Positions 47,769-60,635 of a stretch of 64,000 nucleotides of DNA are shown one piece after another. The stretch covers positions 4,030,001 to 4,094,000 of the forward strand of contig JACCLO010000002.1 in assembly GCA_029448655.1 (NCBI GenBank). The letters run 5' to 3'. Origin of the DNA: Wolfiporia cocos (Eukaryota > Basidiomycota > Agaricomycetes > Polyporales > Phaeolaceae). Each line of letters starts with the position of its first letter. Position 1 is the stretch's first letter. Position numbers and translations under genes: made by a program. A model generated the notes under the pieces. The model ran no database searches. It was given only the letters and a program-made list of their open reading frames with translations, and was not told the DNA's origin.

Positions 47769-49971
47769 ATGGAGGCTTTTCAACTGCTATCCCGTGGGGG
47801 TGTCAAATTCGACAAGAACAGGTTCAAGGATGATTTATGGCTATTTGATGTCAGTATGGAGCTGAATGTGCCTTCAATGACTACAGTTATTGATGTCCGC
47901 TTTGTAGAGAGCCAAATCGCGAACAGAGAAGGGAAAGGCAGCTGCAAAGTCCGCAGACGACGAAATTCCTCCCGAGCTGGATTTTTTCAAGTATGCACAG
48001 GGAGGGACAACAAAACGGAAGGCTGAGTCCGAACCCGGCGCAGGAATGCAGGGCGTAGAGGAGGGGGTGACCAAGAAGCTGCGGATACAGGACGAGGATG
48101 ACGACGTTGAGTCTGACGAGCGGGACGAAGACGACCCGCCAATGCCTAGGCATCGTGTTACTAGCAAGGGTTCCGACGTGCCGGATCCCGTAGAATCCTT
48201 CCAGGCGTTACAGGAACGATACCAACTGTCTTCCTATCTCCTGTCTAATTTATCGCAGTGCGGCTACAAGCGACCCACTGGTATTCAGTCACATGGCGTC
48301 CCAATACTCATGGAGGTGCGTAACCGACGTGTCTTGCGTCCCTGAGCTCAATCGCCATGCACGAAATTAGTCCCGCGACCTCGCCGCAATCTCGCCTACA
48401 GGTACTGGGAAAACGCTCTCCTATCTACTACCCATCATGTCGCTCCTCGGTGCGCCCTCCTCGCGCACGAAAGCTGACTGCGGAACTGGCGTACGCGCAC
48501 TTGTCGTGGCGCCAACGCGTGAGTTGGCCCACCAGATTCACAACGAGTGTCTCAAGCTGGCCCAGGGGCGCAAGTGGCGGGCCGTTCTTTTCAGCAAAGC
48601 GACGGCTAGTACCCTTGCTGACAAGAGCGTGCGTGACAAAGTTGGTAGGTGCATCACACACAAGCGGCTCCGTTGCGGAAGCTCAGCGATGTGCAATTTT
48701 GCCAAATCTAGACATCATCATCAGCACCCCATTACGACTGGTCTCGGCCCTCAAGGCCGACGTTCTAGAGTTAGACAAGTATGGCTTCTTTTTGAACGCC
48801 AACGTATCATCTAACGAATTTAAGTGTCCGACACATTGTCTTGGACGAGGCGGATCGGATGCTCGATGCGGAGTTTCTGCAGCAGGTCCAAGAGATCATC
48901 GCAAGATGTACATATCCACAAGTGCAGAAAGCAGTGTTTAGTGCGACATTACCTGCAAGTGCCGAAAAGGTCGCTATGAGCATGCTCAGGAACCCTATAC
49001 GTGTTGTTGTTGGACTGAAGTGGGTTGTAACGTGTTTCAAACCCCTCGCAACTGTCTAACCTGGCCATCTAACAGAGACACGCCATTACCTCTCATCGCA
49101 CAGTCGCTAACCTATGTTGCCGATGACGCATCCAAGTTACCCACACTGGTGCAATATTTTTCGCAACCGCATAGCCCTCCTGTCCTTGTATTTGTTTCGT
49201 CACAGCCACGCGCCACATCACTCGCTGAAGAGCTGGTACTCAACGGTGTTCCAAATGTGGATTGTCTGCACGCGGGAATGAGCAGGAAAGAGCGTGAGGA
49301 GGCGGTATCGCGCATGCGACGCGGGGAGAGTTGGGTCATGGTCAGCACCGAGGTAATGGCGCGAGGAATGGATTTCAAGGGCGTGAGAGAAGTTATCAAC
49401 TACGATTTTCCGCGAAGTATCCAGAGCTATGTCCACCGGATTGGTGAGTGACAGTCTTTGGTAAGCACCCTGGATCTATCGGCCTGACCTGGGTGTCAGG
49501 CCGCACGGGACGCGCAGGCAGAGAGGGCAAAGCGATAACGTATTTCACTGACGAAGACGCACCATTCCTGAAAACGTACGTGTACCTGATTCTGTTAGCA
49601 GCTTCGGCGAGCGCTTGAAATTTACTCACCATCTCCTCAGCATCGCCAATGTCCTCCTCCAATCCGGATCATCGGTGCCAGAGTGGATTTTGAAGCTTCC
49701 CAAGCCTTCGAAGATGAAGCGGCGTCAGATGGGTAAAGTCAAGCGCGCAGAGGCAGTGAACAATGCAAGCAGGATAGGTCGGAATGATGCGATAAAGAGG
49801 AGGTAAGCCCCATGTTCTTCGCCGCGTGCGTCAGTCAGAATTTCAACAATCGATAACGTATTCAGGGATATGGCTGCCGGATCGAGACGGCGCGTGGAAA
49901 AACAGGCCCTCAAGGCAGTACCAGGGTCGAAAGATAGAGACGATGCGCGAGGATCTGAAGACGAGAATTGA
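47769..49971 (+). CDS. ROK1: DEAD-box RNA helicase of 18S rRNA processing (Rok1/DDX52)
   Basis: Nucleolar helicase that acts on snR30 and 40S assembly. The ATG at 47769 begins MEAFQLLSRGGVKFDKNRF, a Rok1-type start. A basic-acidic linker is followed by FQALQERYQLSSYLLSNL, the Q motif GYKRPTGIQ, TGKTLSYLLP (near 48400), APTRELAHQI, STPLRLVSAL, IVLDEADRMLDAEF, VFSATLPASAEKV, FVSSQPRATSLAEEL, ARGMDFKGVREVINYDFP, HRIGRTGRAGREGKAI and a lysine-rich tail (KMKRRQMGKVKR). ARGMDF in place of the usual ARGID is typical of this family. Introns of about 50-60 nt separate the blocks. The stop is the TGA at 49969-49971. No break is seen in the motifs. Confidence 0.92.
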
Positions 49972-50996
49972 ATTTACGGATTGATTTGATTGTCCTGATG
50001 TACACGTTTCCATGTCATTGATTTTGCCCGTGCCACGTTCGATGAATCGGCTACTGCTGTGAATGGCACAAGGGATTCAGATGTCCGTTGCCCGCCGCTG
50101 ATGGGGCCAGGGAGTGAATTGTTCCTAGGCGACGCGGTCGGGTGGCACCTTGTGATAGACCTGTCAGCGGCGATATTGAGGCGCCTGACAACAACGACCA
50201 CCTTTGAACCTGCAGCCGTACATTTCGCCATTCCTGGATGCGCAGTCGCTTAGGTTCGCTATTGTTGACGGAAGCATACATGTGCAGAAATGAGCGAGAT
50301 CGTGGCACATTAACCGCGCTTGCAACGATTTGTCTCGATTGAAAGGTCTCCGTGGGGACGAATCCCTTTCGCGTTAGTCATTCAAACGGAGTTCTGGATA
50401 TTTTCGGAATTCCATTGTGCATTGTATGTTTGCAGTCCGTTTAGGTAATACTTTGCAAACTACACTGAGATAGAGTTTTAATACAGCATGAACCGGTACA
50501 ATTGTGAAGAATACAGATATACAAGCTGATAAAATGATTGGTATCACGACATCAATGTGTGCGCAGGTACGGTGCGATGTCGGTCTAATTCAGCCTTCAC
50601 CACTGTTCGCAACGAGCATGAACTACGGAGAGATCTGCGCCGCGGGAGATCATATCATATCTAGTCTTGACCGCGGAGCGAACCAAAAATGTTTCCGCGA
50701 TAATTTGTCGGAGTGTGCGGAGTGATGCCCAGCCACCGGGTGAACCTGTGAAGCCTTGGTCAAGTCTCGAATCCAAATACAAGCAAAGTGAACCTCACTG
50801 GACCTCGAGGACGCCGTGAGGCGATCACCAGAATTCTGCTATCCTCTGAAAATGTCATTGCCTATTTCCAAGAAGTGTGGTCCCAGTCTATCCATAAAGG
50901 CTCAAGGAAGGGGTATCTGCCCTACCTCTGCATCTTCGAGCCCACCTACCCTGCATCGCGTCCGCCATCCGTGAGCTCACCCCTTTACCGGGTAAT
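49972..50996. other. 1-kb region upstream of the HMG-box gene
   Basis: AT-rich in its middle part (50330-50560). It probably holds the HMG gene promoter. The short frames found here (50504-50725 plus, 49974-50231 minus) are unrecognised. Confidence 0.45.
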
Positions 50997-52440
50997 ATGC
51001 CCCCATATCGACGGTCGCGCCGGTTGGCGAACAGGCCGCCACTCGATCTCGGTGAGTAGCGCTTATGTATACGGCCTGTTTGCCATTGTGGGTCCACACT
51101 ACGTTCGTTCCTACTCACCTTCTTGAATTGGACGGTAGGCTTTGGGGAATTTGATGATGGCGATCTGCATGATCTGCATCTGAACTCTCCCGGCTCGGGT
51201 GTGTCGTCGTCTCTGCCGTCGAGGGAGTCGCGCGACGCTTCCTTCGCACTCCCGCCTGCCCCAGCACCCAGCTTGGACGCGCTAGGCGACGACTTTGCGG
51301 GTTTCGTGCCACGTCTGTCGCATTCGCGCAAGAGAGGGCCCGGACATATCCCGCGCCCTCCGAACGCGTTCATGCTCTTCCGCTCGAACCTGTGGCGCTC
51401 GGGTCAGATCACGAGCGTCGTTGAGAAGGATCATCGCCAGATCAGCCGCATCGCTGGTAAGCTTTGGAGGGCTCTCTCTGATGCCGAACGCGCCCCGTTC
51501 AATGCGGCGGCGCAGGCGGAGAAGCTGCAGCACCAGGAGCGGTATCCTGGCTACAAGTACTCTCCTGTCTACACCAGAGAAAGGTCGCCGAGAGAGAGGC
51601 CGCTGAGCAAGAAGGGGACCAAGTCTGAATCCAGCTCTTCCGTAAAAAACCAGATTGTAGTCGATCTTATACAGCAAGGTGTAGCGGGCAATGAGCTAGA
51701 GGCGCATTTTCAGCGACACAAGTTCGAGAACGGTATAGAGGCGCCTCCACCTCACTCATTCTCTGAGCCACGCTCCCGATACACCAAATCGACTCGCTCG
51801 CGTACCATTGAGCCAAGGAAGAAGTCGATGTCCTCTCGTTCTAGGGCAAAAAAGTTGACTGCTCGGCGCACAAAGGTGGTCACATCCAGCAGGATGCCAG
51901 ACGTACAAGCGGAGAAAAATATGCATTCTTCGCCAGAGCATGCACTAGTGCGCTCAGTAACCCCTGAGGTTGACGATGTGCCCGATCTAGTATTCATTTC
52001 TCCAGAACAGTCATCGGACCCATTGTCTGAGGACGCTGAGGTATATCGCCACTTACTAAACTTCGACGAAGCTCGACTTATAATTTACTCCTCAGGTCGT
52101 GCCACCGTCAAAGCTCAAGAACCGTCGCTGTAGTATTTCGATACCGCACCACTCGAGCCAGGGAGAATATCTCTCATCCGGTCGGCCCATGGTAATAGGG
52201 CTGAATAGCGACTACTTGCCGCCTGTTACTGGATCGCCTCTGCTTTCAGACGCCGCCTTTATGCATGCGCCACAGCACAGGCTATTCGTGGAACCGCACG
52301 AGTCCGCCTGCTCCAGCAACTACGTTACAACAGGTGACGCTCTGCAATGTTACCCAGTTGATAATTTCCTGCCGATGGTCGGCGACGAGTTGGAGATTGA
52401 TATTGACTTCGCACAGTGGCTCAACATCATTCCGGAGTGA
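50997..52440 (+). CDS. HMG-box (MATA_HMG/Ste11-like) transcription factor
   Basis: Three exons, 50997-51051, 51139-52040 and 52096-52440, sum to 1302 nt (433 aa). The second intron carries a branch-like TTACTAAAC. One HMG box lies at about residues 87-160 (HIPRPPNAFMLFRSNLWR, ISRIAGKLWRALSDAERAPF, YPGYKYSP), the sequence-specific type seen in fungal mating-type and pheromone-response regulators. Basic patches follow (KKSMSSRSRAKKLTARR), and the C-terminus is acidic and hydrophobic (GDELEIDIDFAQWLNII), probably for activation. No homeodomain or pheromone gene lies nearby, so it is not evidently part of a mating-type locus. Target genes are unknown. Confidence 0.85.
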
Positions 52441-52719
52441 TGCCTCAGTGTACGACCCTCCATTTTGCTTTCGCGAGCTTCCCTCATATCGGCACACGCC
52501 GTCATCTGAACTACATACAACTTGTCGTCATAAGAGCTTATTTTGATTTCACTTATCTACACTTATGCTCGTAGCCTACGCGTGGTAAATCGCTTACATG
52601 TACACTAGTACTCCCCGGACCAGACCTCTTCTTGTGTTGTATCATAAAGTGCAGGACAATACAGTGTCATTACTGCCAGTCGCAGCATACTTCATTCACA
52701 CCCAGCTCAATGATACAGA

Positions 52720-54919
52720 TCATCGCTTCACTCTTTTCGCCTTCCCATCTTCTATCCTATCCTCCTTCCCTCTCTTTGTTGGCGCCGCGATCGCACTCGT
52801 ATCAATCCGCCCCGCAGCACGTTCTGCCCTGAGCCATTCTTCGCAGTCTTCTTTCGAGCCTCGCGGGTGCTCAAGCTGCCACTCGATCACGCTATTCAAG
52901 ACCTGGCCAGTCCAAGGGCCTGGCTTCGTGTCCAGTACGCGCGCGACGTCTCGGCCCTGCCGAACGTGCGGGGGATCAGCATGTTGATCGCGCGTCCACA
53001 ATCAAAAACGAGGACTAACGTCTAGGATGGGCTTTTTGTCCACGAGAAGTGGCAACTCAAGCTCTTCGATGCGCCGCGAGAAGGCATTATATGCTTCGAT
53101 GCGTTCAGTAGCGGCTTCGACTAACTCGAGATGTCAGCACCAAAAAGGCTGGATATGCGCAAGTCGTACATACTGTCTAGCTGACCATTTGATGTATCCC
53201 ACAATGAGACGAGGTCCTGAACAAGCGAGAACAGCATAGATGAGCTCCAGTGACTGCCACTCGGTTGCCAATGCACCGATTTCTCTCGCAGTAGCATACC
53301 TAAGGTATCCTCAAACGCTTCAACACAACGAGAGTTAGCAAGCACGGAAACGACTAACCAATCGCAGCTCTATCTTTGTCATCGTCCCTAGGTGAATACT
53401 GCGCAATCCTCTCACTCAGGATGTCCCAAGCGGCGAACAGCCCTGGGATGCCATCTAGGTAGTGATTCTGCGTGCCGAGCTTGAGCCCATCGCGGAGCAC
53501 GGCTTCTGCCGCGGGATGCGTCTTTCCCTTGGCGTCAGTGTACGTGATGCCGCGATACGGGGTAAGTGCGCATGCGAGCGCGATGCGCCCAAGGACATCG
53601 CGGTCGGCTAAAGTCTCGGATAGAATGAGTGGGTGGACCGAGGGTAGGGGAAGTGATACGGTTGACGTAGAGACGGTCCCGCAGATGGCGCCAAGGATCG
53701 TTGCCGCAGCTACAGAGTCGGACGATGGGCAAAGGTCTTCGGAGAGTAAAGAGGTTATGGCTTGGGGGAGAAGGAAAATAGACGAGTATAGCGAGAGGTC
53801 GTCAATGAGCTGTATTGCTCGAACCGGATCCCGGCCTGCCCAGCTATAAGTATACTGCTCGAATGCAGCGGAGTGAACAGAGTAGTTATACCTTTCATCA
53901 TTTTGTGGACCTCTTCGCCAACTCTTTCCCTACTGATCTTGGTTACGAGGGCTTTCTATGGTACAGTCTCAGTCGAAGAAGCTTTCGTATAGGAGATCCA
54001 TACCAGAATATCGTGGTTCCGCATGGCGTCTCGCGATTCCTGAACTACCTCGAAACCAAGACGGCTTGCAAACCTTATGCAGCGGATAACCCGTAGGGGA
54101 TCATCAATGAATGTCTCCCTTGGTGATAGAGGTGTACGGATAATGCCGTTTTTGAGATCGTCCAAGCCCTACTTTGTCAGTCTGAGTGCCGAGCCTTCTT
54201 CGCAAGATGACTCTACTTTTTCAGTATAGTCTTCTACTGATCGCGTGTGGATATTATAGAATAAAGCGTTAATGGTGATATCTCTCCTTAGTGCATCTTG
54301 CAATGGCGTCCCAAAGGTCTGTCCGAAACATACGAATGTCAGTGTAAATCATGGGTAAGAACGCTTGATACTCGCAATCTGCGTTGGAATCCGACTGCCC
54401 GCAGCATACTCCTCGCTTCTCAAGTTCACGAAGTCGATCTCGTACCCAAGCACTGTTGTCCTGGCCGTCTCAAGATGCTTCGATTGCTCTGGGTTACTTG
54501 CAATCTTAGTCACCCCCTTCACATCCACGCCTTGACACTTAGAGCAGAATGCTACGAAATATTCAGCGAAGGTCACCCCCATCATGTTGGTCAAGGCAAT
54601 GTCAATGTCATTGCTGTCCAAGCCGAGCAGCTGAGCGGACACTTAGCAGTCCATAAGACTATGTGTAAGCGGCCAAAGGTACCTTGTCTCTGACCCATCC
54701 TCCTGCTATTCTGCACGAGGTCTCTAGACCATCGCGCTCTTTCATCTCTTTCGTGCACTGGTCAAGGAGGGTGCATAGCCGGTCTTCTTGCTCAGTGAGC
54801 ATTATCTCCATCTTTGGCAGAGGATGCAGACTATAAGAGTATGACCTAGTTAAGAGCAGAGTGTACGGCCGCGTGCGACGGGTGAGCGAGATCAATGCGC
54901 ACACTTTATTCAGCAGCAT
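52720..54919 (-). CDS. CCA1: CCA-adding tRNA nucleotidyltransferase
   Basis: Adds or repairs the 3' CCA of tRNAs without a template. Class II motifs are all visible: RIAGGWVRDKLLG, then DSNDIDIALTNMMG (catalytic DxD), LRRDITINALFYN, DDPLRVIRCIRFASRLGF, and a C-terminal helical region ending VLDTKPGPWTGQVLNSVIEW and a basic tail (KAKRVKR). The ATG at 54919 adds 36 residues with no acidic residue and several Arg (ISLTRRTRPYTLLLTRSYS), a mitochondrial presequence. A second in-frame ATG at 54811 starts MEIMLTEQEDRL, which would give the cytosolic/nuclear form, as is known for yeast CCA1. The gene is multi-exon, convergent with the HMG gene and divergent from VAC8. Confidence 0.9.
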
Positions 54920-55291
54920 GGACGAAGGCGAAGACGCGCCGTGCGCGGTCGTGACGGGTGGTAACCAACACACGTGATCGTGACATACTCCGTCACATTC
55001 TCCTGCTGCAGATCATACTGTGAAGAATGCTTGCATGCGCTATTTACCTGCAGCAATAGCAGAGTGACCATTGTTGTGCTTTACAGTATATCCCATACAT
55101 ACTTACAGCACCGGATGATGAGCGTTTGCCCCGCCACAGCGGCCGCCACCAAGAACGCACGTGGTAGCGTGTTCGTTGAACTGTGATTGGACGACTGCGT
55201 TCCGACCAAACGACGAGCCGCATTACATTAACTTGAACTCTCACACCGTCGGTGCTTACAGTGCCTTCTCCTTCCTCCGCATCTCTCAGCA
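54920..55291. promoter_or_regulatory. bidirectional promoter between CCA1 and VAC8
   Basis: 372 bp between two start codons. An ATTGG (55186-55190, CCAAT toward CCA1) lies 102 bp from the VAC8 ATG. No other element is clear. Confidence 0.4.
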
Positions 55292-57830
55292 ATGGGTGTT
55301 GTCTCGAGCTGCTGCGAGTCTTGCTGTCAGTTCACGTCTCCTCCTTGGGCTCTTGGGTTGCCGTCGCAAGGGTACTGACCCCCATCATTAGTCCATTCGC
55401 GCAAATCACAGTCGTATGAGCCCTTGTTACTGGAGAATGAACGGGAGGCGGTCGCAGATCTCTTGCAGTACCTAGAGAGTACGCATTGTGCTGTCTAGAA
55501 CTCCCATATACCTCACGTTGATACGCTGCCATAGACCGGACAACAACCAACTTCTTCTCGGGCTCACCCCTCCAAGCGCTGACCACACTCTCCTTCTCTG
55601 ACAATGTCGACCTCCAGCGCAGCGCAGCTCTTGCATTTGCTGAAATCACCGAGAAAGAAGTCCGACCAGTGGGGCGGGACACGCTCGACCCTATTCTGTT
55701 CCTGCTCAGCAGCCACGACACGGAGGTGCAGCGGGCTGCGAGCGCAGCGCTGGGCAATCTGGCCGTGAATAGTGCGTGCTTACAAGCCGCCTTCCGTGCT
55801 TCTGCCATGCTCAATTCATCTGATCTGGTTCATCCAGCTGATAACAAGCTTCTTATCGTCAAGCTCGGCGGTCTCGAGCCCCTCATCAGGCAGATGTTGA
55901 GTCCGAACGTGGAGGTGCAATGCAACGCGGTAGGCTGTGTTACCAACCTGGCGACTCATGGTGCGTCTCCGCCCTCTGTAATACCGGTGCATTACGTTGA
56001 CAGAAGAGATGTTATATACAGATGACAACAAGACGAAGATTGCGAAGTCCGGAGCTTTGGTACCTCTCACCCGTCTCGCACGTTCTAAGGACATGCGTGT
56101 GCAGCGTAATGCGACCGGCGCGCTTCTCAATATGACCCATTCTGGTATGCCCGTCTTATCGTCTGTATTAGCTCGGAGATAGACCCTTTCGCAGATGAGA
56201 ATCGGCAACAGCTTGTCAATGCTGGTGCAATCCCAGTGCTAGTCAGTCTTCTTAATTCGCCGGACACTGATGTGCAGTACTACTGCACCACGGCATTGAG
56301 CAACATCGCCGTCGACGGTTAGTAACTTCCCCATAAGCGAAGCGGAGATGACGTTGAACAGCATGCAGCGGCCAACCGGAAGAAGCTTGCCCAAAGCGAG
56401 CCCAAGCTGGTGACGAGTCTGGTACAGCTGATGGACAGCCCAAGTCTCAAAGTCCAGTGCCAGGCTGCCCTTGCTCTTCGCAATCTAGCCAGTGATGGTA
56501 AGACCCCAATGTATTGTATCCTCCAGCGCGCTGATGCATGTGCTATAGAGAAGTACCAGCTCGAGATTGTCAAGGCTGACGGTCTTCAACACCTCCTGCG
56601 CCTACTCCAGTCGACATACCTTCCTCTCATCCTCTCCTCCGCGGCATGTGTGCGCAACGTGTCGATCCATCCACAGAACGAGTCGCCAATCATCGAGTCG
56701 GGCTTCTTGCAGCCGCTCATCAACCTCCTTTCCTTCAAGGACAATGAGGAGGTGCAGTGCCATGCGATTTCAACGCTGCGCAACCTGGCTGCGAGCTCGG
56801 AGAAGAACAAGCAGGCGATTGTGAAGGCAGGCGCGGTGCAGAGCATCAAGGAGCTTGTGCTAGAGGTCCCGATGAACGTGCAGAGCGAGATGACCGCGTG
56901 TGTCGCAGTACTGGCGCTTAGCGGTATGTGTCTCCCGGAGGCTGCGGGCTTGGCGCGCATGACTAACCCGGTATGATCAAGATGAGCTGAAAGGACAGCT
57001 GCTGGAGATGGGGATCTGTGAGGTGCTCATTCCGTTGACGAACTCTGCTAGCTCGGAAGTGCAGGGGAACAGTGCGGCAGCGCTGGGCAATCTTTCATCG
57101 AAAGGTACGTTCAGCCATCTGAAGCAATGAACAGACACCAACGCAACCGAACAGATGGCAGGACAACCACAGACGACTACTCCGCCTTCAACGATGTATG
57201 GGACAAGCCCGACGGCGGTATGCACCGTTACCTCCATCGCTTCCTGACGAGCACGGATGCCACGTTCCAGCACATTGCTGTGTGGACTATCGTCCAGTTG
57301 CTTGAGTCTGGTGGTACGTACATCGCAGGCGGTTGGGTGTCTTGCGTACGTTTCATGAGACTACAGCTGCTCATCATGCGAGTCTGTCTTGCATTCTGAG
57401 CCGCTGTAGGCATGCGTTCGGAGACATTCAACCGGAGTGTCATGATCATGTAGTCGCCCCTTACATTGGCGCTTTTACAGATCCGCAACTTATCAGCAAC
57501 ATTCGAAACTCCAACCTCTTGACGCCAAACATCCGCCAGCTTGCTGAAACGCGGACCTCAACTCCGGCGTCGTCAGTCGGAGGTCACTCACATCACTCGT
57601 ACGCGGATACCGAGACGGGCGAGGGCCAGGGCGAGATCCAGCTACTTGCGCGTCGCATTCTCGAGATCACAGAGGGTGACAGCGATGGTGCGATGACACC
57701 CAGTGCAGCCGCCTCGCACATCCAACCGGGTTCGCTGCGCGAGCATGAGGGCAGCGTAGGTCGGGATCACGAGGAGCTGCGGAAGAGTGTCCGAGAAGCG
57801 TTCTCTGGTAGCGGATCGCTTGGCCACTGA
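55292..57830 (+). CDS. VAC8: vacuolar armadillo-repeat protein
   Basis: Scaffold on the vacuole membrane for inheritance, fusion, nucleus-vacuole junctions and selective autophagy. The ATG at 55292 gives [12 protein letters not shown]: Gly2 for N-myristoylation and a Cys cluster for palmitoylation, as in yeast Vac8. The exon after it encodes [21 protein letters not shown]. Then come tandem armadillo repeats ([108 protein letters not shown]), each split by short introns. A Ser/Thr/Glu-rich C-terminus follows the last repeat and is longer than in yeast. No damage is seen. Confidence 0.93.
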
Positions 57831-58547
57831 AGGGTATTTATGACACGCCGATGCTAGCGATCCAGCGTTCGGTGTTGCTTGGACAGTGACGGTTTGTGTG
57901 GCCGTTGACGCGACTTGTTAGATCATCGATCATTTACCTGCATGGTCTTCGCACGCTGTATGTTTTGATATCATTCGGATCCGCGTCTTGGAGGTACCCC
58001 CTAGGTGTCGCACTTTTTTATTGTCCCCTGTCCCATAGTAATATCGTAGTTGTCTCTATCCCCTTCTTTGTTCTATTCGTAAGTACTCTGACGATCCCTG
58101 ATGATTGCAACGTTGATGTGCTCACGTCCTCGGTGGTTTGCTTGCGTAGATGCTCCAATGCATGATATTTACGCTACTAGCTGCTGAACAGCATCAACTG
58201 AGTCAATGTTGACCATCTCATGGCTCTGCATCTATATATCATCACATCAGACATCGTTCACATTATCGGTGCGTATCGTATTTTCTCATGCATTGATGTG
58301 TCACAGGAATTTGAGTGCTCTGGACAGAGTCCGTGTCGTAAGTAGCTGTCCGTGCATCGGCTCTCAAGTCTTTAGAGTCCGTGCGGTATGGTATGTGATT
58401 ATCGTATTGTCCATGAGAGTCCATCGTATGGTGCCGAAATTAGGTATAGAAAGCGTGCGATAAGCTATCGAAGTACATTGTAGCCCATCTATTTTGGTGA
58501 GAAATGGTTCAACGTCCATCTCGTTGTTTTCGGTATTTCATGTTGTG
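57831..58547. other. convergent 3' region after VAC8
   Basis: 717 bp, AT-rich, with two small plus-strand frames (57896-58165 and 58206-58463) that lack recognisable content. Confidence 0.45.
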
Positions 58548-59608
58548 TCAAAGATAGTCGAAGAACAGTGGCGCCTCGGGCATGGGCGATGATGTGATAG
58601 GGAGGTTGATCCCGAGGCCAAGGCCAACCGTAGCCAGAGGTAGGCGCCGTGCCCGTTGGATGGGATGCAGGGAGGAGCGCACTATAGGCCGCATAGGGGA
58701 TGACGACGGCTGGTATGGGACGTGCATACGATAAACCGGGAACGGCGTCGGGAGCATCGACGGCGACGGCGCGACGGAGAAATGGGTGATGTGTGGTGTC
58801 GTAAACACCGGCGTGGGTAGCATCGACGGGGAAGGTGCCACAGCCCAGGCGTCACGCGTGAGGGTGGGTCGAACGACGGGCGCGGTGTTATGGGCGGGTA
58901 GGGTGTTGATGTCGATGATGGGCCGGGTGTACGCAGGCCGTCTCGCCTGCTGAGAAGTGGTTCTGGTGGGGAGGCCCAGTCCGAGGGTCGCGTACGCCAT
59001 CGCGCGCTTGCAATGGTGGTTGATTGGAATGCAGGCAGTGCGTCTGTGTGTGTGGCGCACGACGCCGCTGGGAATGCCCCGCCCAATGCCGCTGGCGACG
59101 TATGCCTTTGCGCGCCTGAAATTGACTGAGGAGGTGGGGATACCTGCGGCTCGCGCGGCGTAGTCAAGCTTGCGCTTGAACGCGATTCGCCTCCTCCTCG
59201 CGATGGCAGCGGGGTCGTCTTCGCACTCGGCTTCGTAGCCAATATCATCATCATCTTCTGACAGGGGTCGTGCATCAGCTCATTACGTCACGTTATCAAC
59301 TGAGAAGCGGTGGCGTACCACTCATGGTGAAGGGAGGTATAATGCCGAGGAGGTTATCGTATCCACCGACTGAAGCCAGCTCAGGAGTGATGCTAGCCTC
59401 AGCACGAGGTTTGCGGGGATAGACAATCCATTCCTCGGAGGGTGATGGCAAGCTAGGCTTTGGGTATAAGATGTGCGACCCAGTGCCCGATGACATGTCC
59501 AAGCTGTCCTGGCGATTAATTACCATTACCGGAGAATGTGGAGCAACAATACACATACCCAAAGCTAGAAACAGAAGCCGAGGCAACTTCAGAAGCAAGC
59601 GAAGTCAT
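58548..59608 (-). CDS. unknown basic, Pro/Ser-rich protein with a twin 11-residue repeat
   Basis: Three exons, 59559-59608, 59319-59503 and 58548-59257, sum to 945 nt (314 aa). The start is MTSLASEVASASVSSF. The middle has an acidic patch (EDDDDIGYEAECEDD), then a strongly basic stretch (AIARRRRIAFKRKLDY) and NFRRAKAYVASGIGRG. The C-terminal half is Pro-rich and carries VAPSPSMLPTP twice, about 23 residues apart, ending PEAPLFFDYL. All splice borders are GT-AG and the frame is continuous, so this is probably a real gene. The family is not recognised. The acidic-basic layout would suit a nuclear or nucleic-acid-binding protein, but that is a guess. Confidence 0.6.
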
Positions 59609-60635
59609 GATGTAGCTTCGATAAACTGGAACTGTGATGCTGTGATGGATAGTACGATGAATGGTGGAAACATGACTGAGTTGGAGGCCCTTTTATGCAT
59701 TTCGGCCCTCAACTCCGCAAGCATAGCCGAGGATCGTCGAGCGTTGTCCGCACATCGGATGCGGATACGGGAGCGGAAAGCGTGCAAGTGCATCCCCTCG
59801 AACTTGGTCGAGAGTAGAATTGTTGCAATGCCTGGCCGTACAACGTCCAGCGCGCGTTCCTCGATGTAGTCTCGGAAGTTGGACATGGATCATAGTAGAA
59901 ATAGGATCTTCTCCTGCGCTGGATAGTTTTCCGAGAGAAGCACGTGCCTATCAGTTCATTATAGTAGCAGCAGTAGCAGGCAGTATATTGCTTCGTGGTT
60001 TCGGATATGTGTGGTCGAGAACGAAACAAGCTGACACGAAACAAACCGACACCGTCGGTCCTCGGAATTCCGTTTAACCACAGCCGTCCAAGCCTATTCT
60101 ATCCATGGCCTCACATTGGATTCAGAAGTACTCCGAGAGCCGTGTAGGAAAAAGCACTATGTAGCACCAGCGTTCGACATCAGCCAGCTGATTCGTTAAG
60201 CGTTCAAGCGCGATCGGTGGCTTTGATCGATGATCTCGCCACCGCGTCTCCGCTTTCTTGTACGACTTATGTGGACTGGTACGTTTATCATCACATGTTG
60301 ATGATTTTGAACAACGCCATGATTTTATCGGCTGTTCGTTATTGGTACACTGAATTGCTATAGCGGTGATATCGCGTGAATGTCTTGTATTGGTCTCACT
60401 TGGTTGCATAGTCTTTTTGCTTCGAAATCGAAGCTCAAGGCGACTTATTGGTTGGCCATGAATCTGCCCATGTATGCGCCAGCGGCTCGCGTCAAAGAGC
60501 ATGGAGGCCATTGCGCGGACAGGAAGTGCACCAGTGACTGATGTAAGGACGCCACATGCAGGTGCTCAGCAGGTTCAACTTCAACTTCACCGACACCTGC
60601 TGCATTGAGGAAATCCCAACCAAAGCCGCCTAGTC
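59609..60635. other. 1-kb region with one doubtful minus-strand frame
   Basis: An ATG-started frame of 129 codons runs from 60511 down to 60122 on minus. It is Lys/Arg/Ser-rich and has no recognised domain; it could be a relic. A longer minus frame at 59605-59886 (MSNFRDYIEERA) ends just beyond the start of the neighbouring gene and does not splice to it cleanly. Confidence 0.3.

Noticed and set aside
59605..59886. Minus frame MSNFRDYIEERA as first exon of the 58548-59608 gene
   Set aside because: No donor restores the frame to the following exon, while the ATG at 59608 splices cleanly.
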